This document shows positions 5,587 through 5,674 of a DNA stretch of 5,674 bases, piece after piece (the first letter of the stretch is position 1; the number at the start of each line of letters is the position of its first letter). This DNA is from IMCC26207 sp037141255 (GTDB lineage Bacteria; Actinomycetota; Acidimicrobiia; Acidimicrobiales; Microtrichaceae): NCBI GenBank assembly GCA_037141255.1, contig JBAXCX010000155.1, positions 1-5,674 of the forward strand, read 5' to 3'. The translations under genes were made by a program, and so were the position numbers. The notes below the pieces were generated by a model. The model was given only the letters and a program-made list of their open reading frames with translations. It ran no database searches and was not told the origin of the DNA.

Positions 5587-5674
5587 CTTCCGAACTCCGG
5601 ATCTGGTTTTGCTCGATTGGTTGGATCGGGGTCATTGACTTCAAAAAGTCGGTAATGAGTCTTTGGCGCTGACT
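5583..5674 (-). CDS. C-terminal end of an unrecognised upstream gene (partial)
   Basis: One minus-strand frame stays open from the right edge of the window for 29 codons and ends with TGA (5585-5583), overlapping the ATG of the next gene as ATGA. The visible tail is polar and charged, containing YRLFEVNDPDPTNRAKPDPE and ending in FGR, with no membrane helix or known motif. The same overlap style as elsewhere in this locus suggests a genuine gene of the same operon. A second open frame passes through the region, so the choice rests on the stop/start overlap and the plausible composition. Product unknown. Confidence 0.6.
   Translation of the reverse strand, partial: SAPKTHYRLFEVNDPDPTNRAKPDPEFGR
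5595..5599 (-). promoter_or_regulatory. Ribosome binding site of the 168-residue protein gene
   Basis: CGGAG on the minus strand, 8 bases before the ATG at 5586-5584. It supports this start, which also coincides with the stop of the upstream gene. Confidence 0.65.

Noticed and set aside
5459..5644. A 61-codon minus-strand frame overlapping the start of the small secreted protein
   Set aside because: It overlaps most of the signal-helix coding region in another frame. The alternative frame ending at 5583 has a stop/start overlap matching the rest of the locus.

Overview
The window looks like chromosomal DNA from an actinobacterium. By eye the GC content is moderate, in the mid-50s percent. 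The lineage is inferred from the style of the arsenate-resistance proteins, the ArsR-ArsC fusion and the apparently leaderless ars promoter; no rRNA or marker gene confirms it. All recognisable genes are on the minus strand and tightly packed. Transcription runs from high to low coordinates, so the description below starts at the right-hand end.

Module 1 (about 5674 down to 1780) is a putative exosortase / surface-polymer locus. It starts with the last 29 codons of an unrecognised gene (5583-5674). Next is a 168-residue secreted, membrane-anchored protein with a Pro/Ala/Ser/Thr-rich linker and a C-terminal helix followed by Arg-Arg-Arg (5080-5586). Then comes a 575-residue exosortase/archaeosortase-family protein with an EpsI-like extracytoplasmic C-terminal domain (3309-5036). 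Last is a 510-residue membrane family-2 glycosyltransferase related to cellulose-synthase-like enzymes (1780-3312). Two of the three junctions are 4-base ATGA stop/start overlaps; the third is a 43-base gap. The simplest model is that the glycosyltransferase makes or extends a surface glycan. The exosortase would process the C-terminal signal of the small neighbouring protein, its likely dedicated substrate. This is the most interesting part of the window.

Module 2 (about 1783 down to 1) is an arsenic-resistance operon. It has its own promoter, TTGACT-N17-CATACT, whose -35 box overlaps the glycosyltransferase stop codon. The -10 box is so close to the first ATG that the mRNA should be leaderless. 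Gene order is an ArsR-ArsC fusion regulator (1047-1748), an aquaporin-family channel of the AqpS type (292-1050), and a stand-alone arsenate reductase ArsC that runs off the left edge (1-299). The genes overlap by 4 and 8 bases. The order matches the arsR-aqpS-arsC arrangement known from Sinorhizobium meliloti, where arsenate is reduced inside the cell and arsenite leaves through the channel. No ArsB or Acr3 pump is in the window, but the operon continues beyond it.

There is no gene-free stretch over 300 bases. I saw no tRNA, rRNA, CRISPR array, insertion sequence or convincing terminator hairpin.
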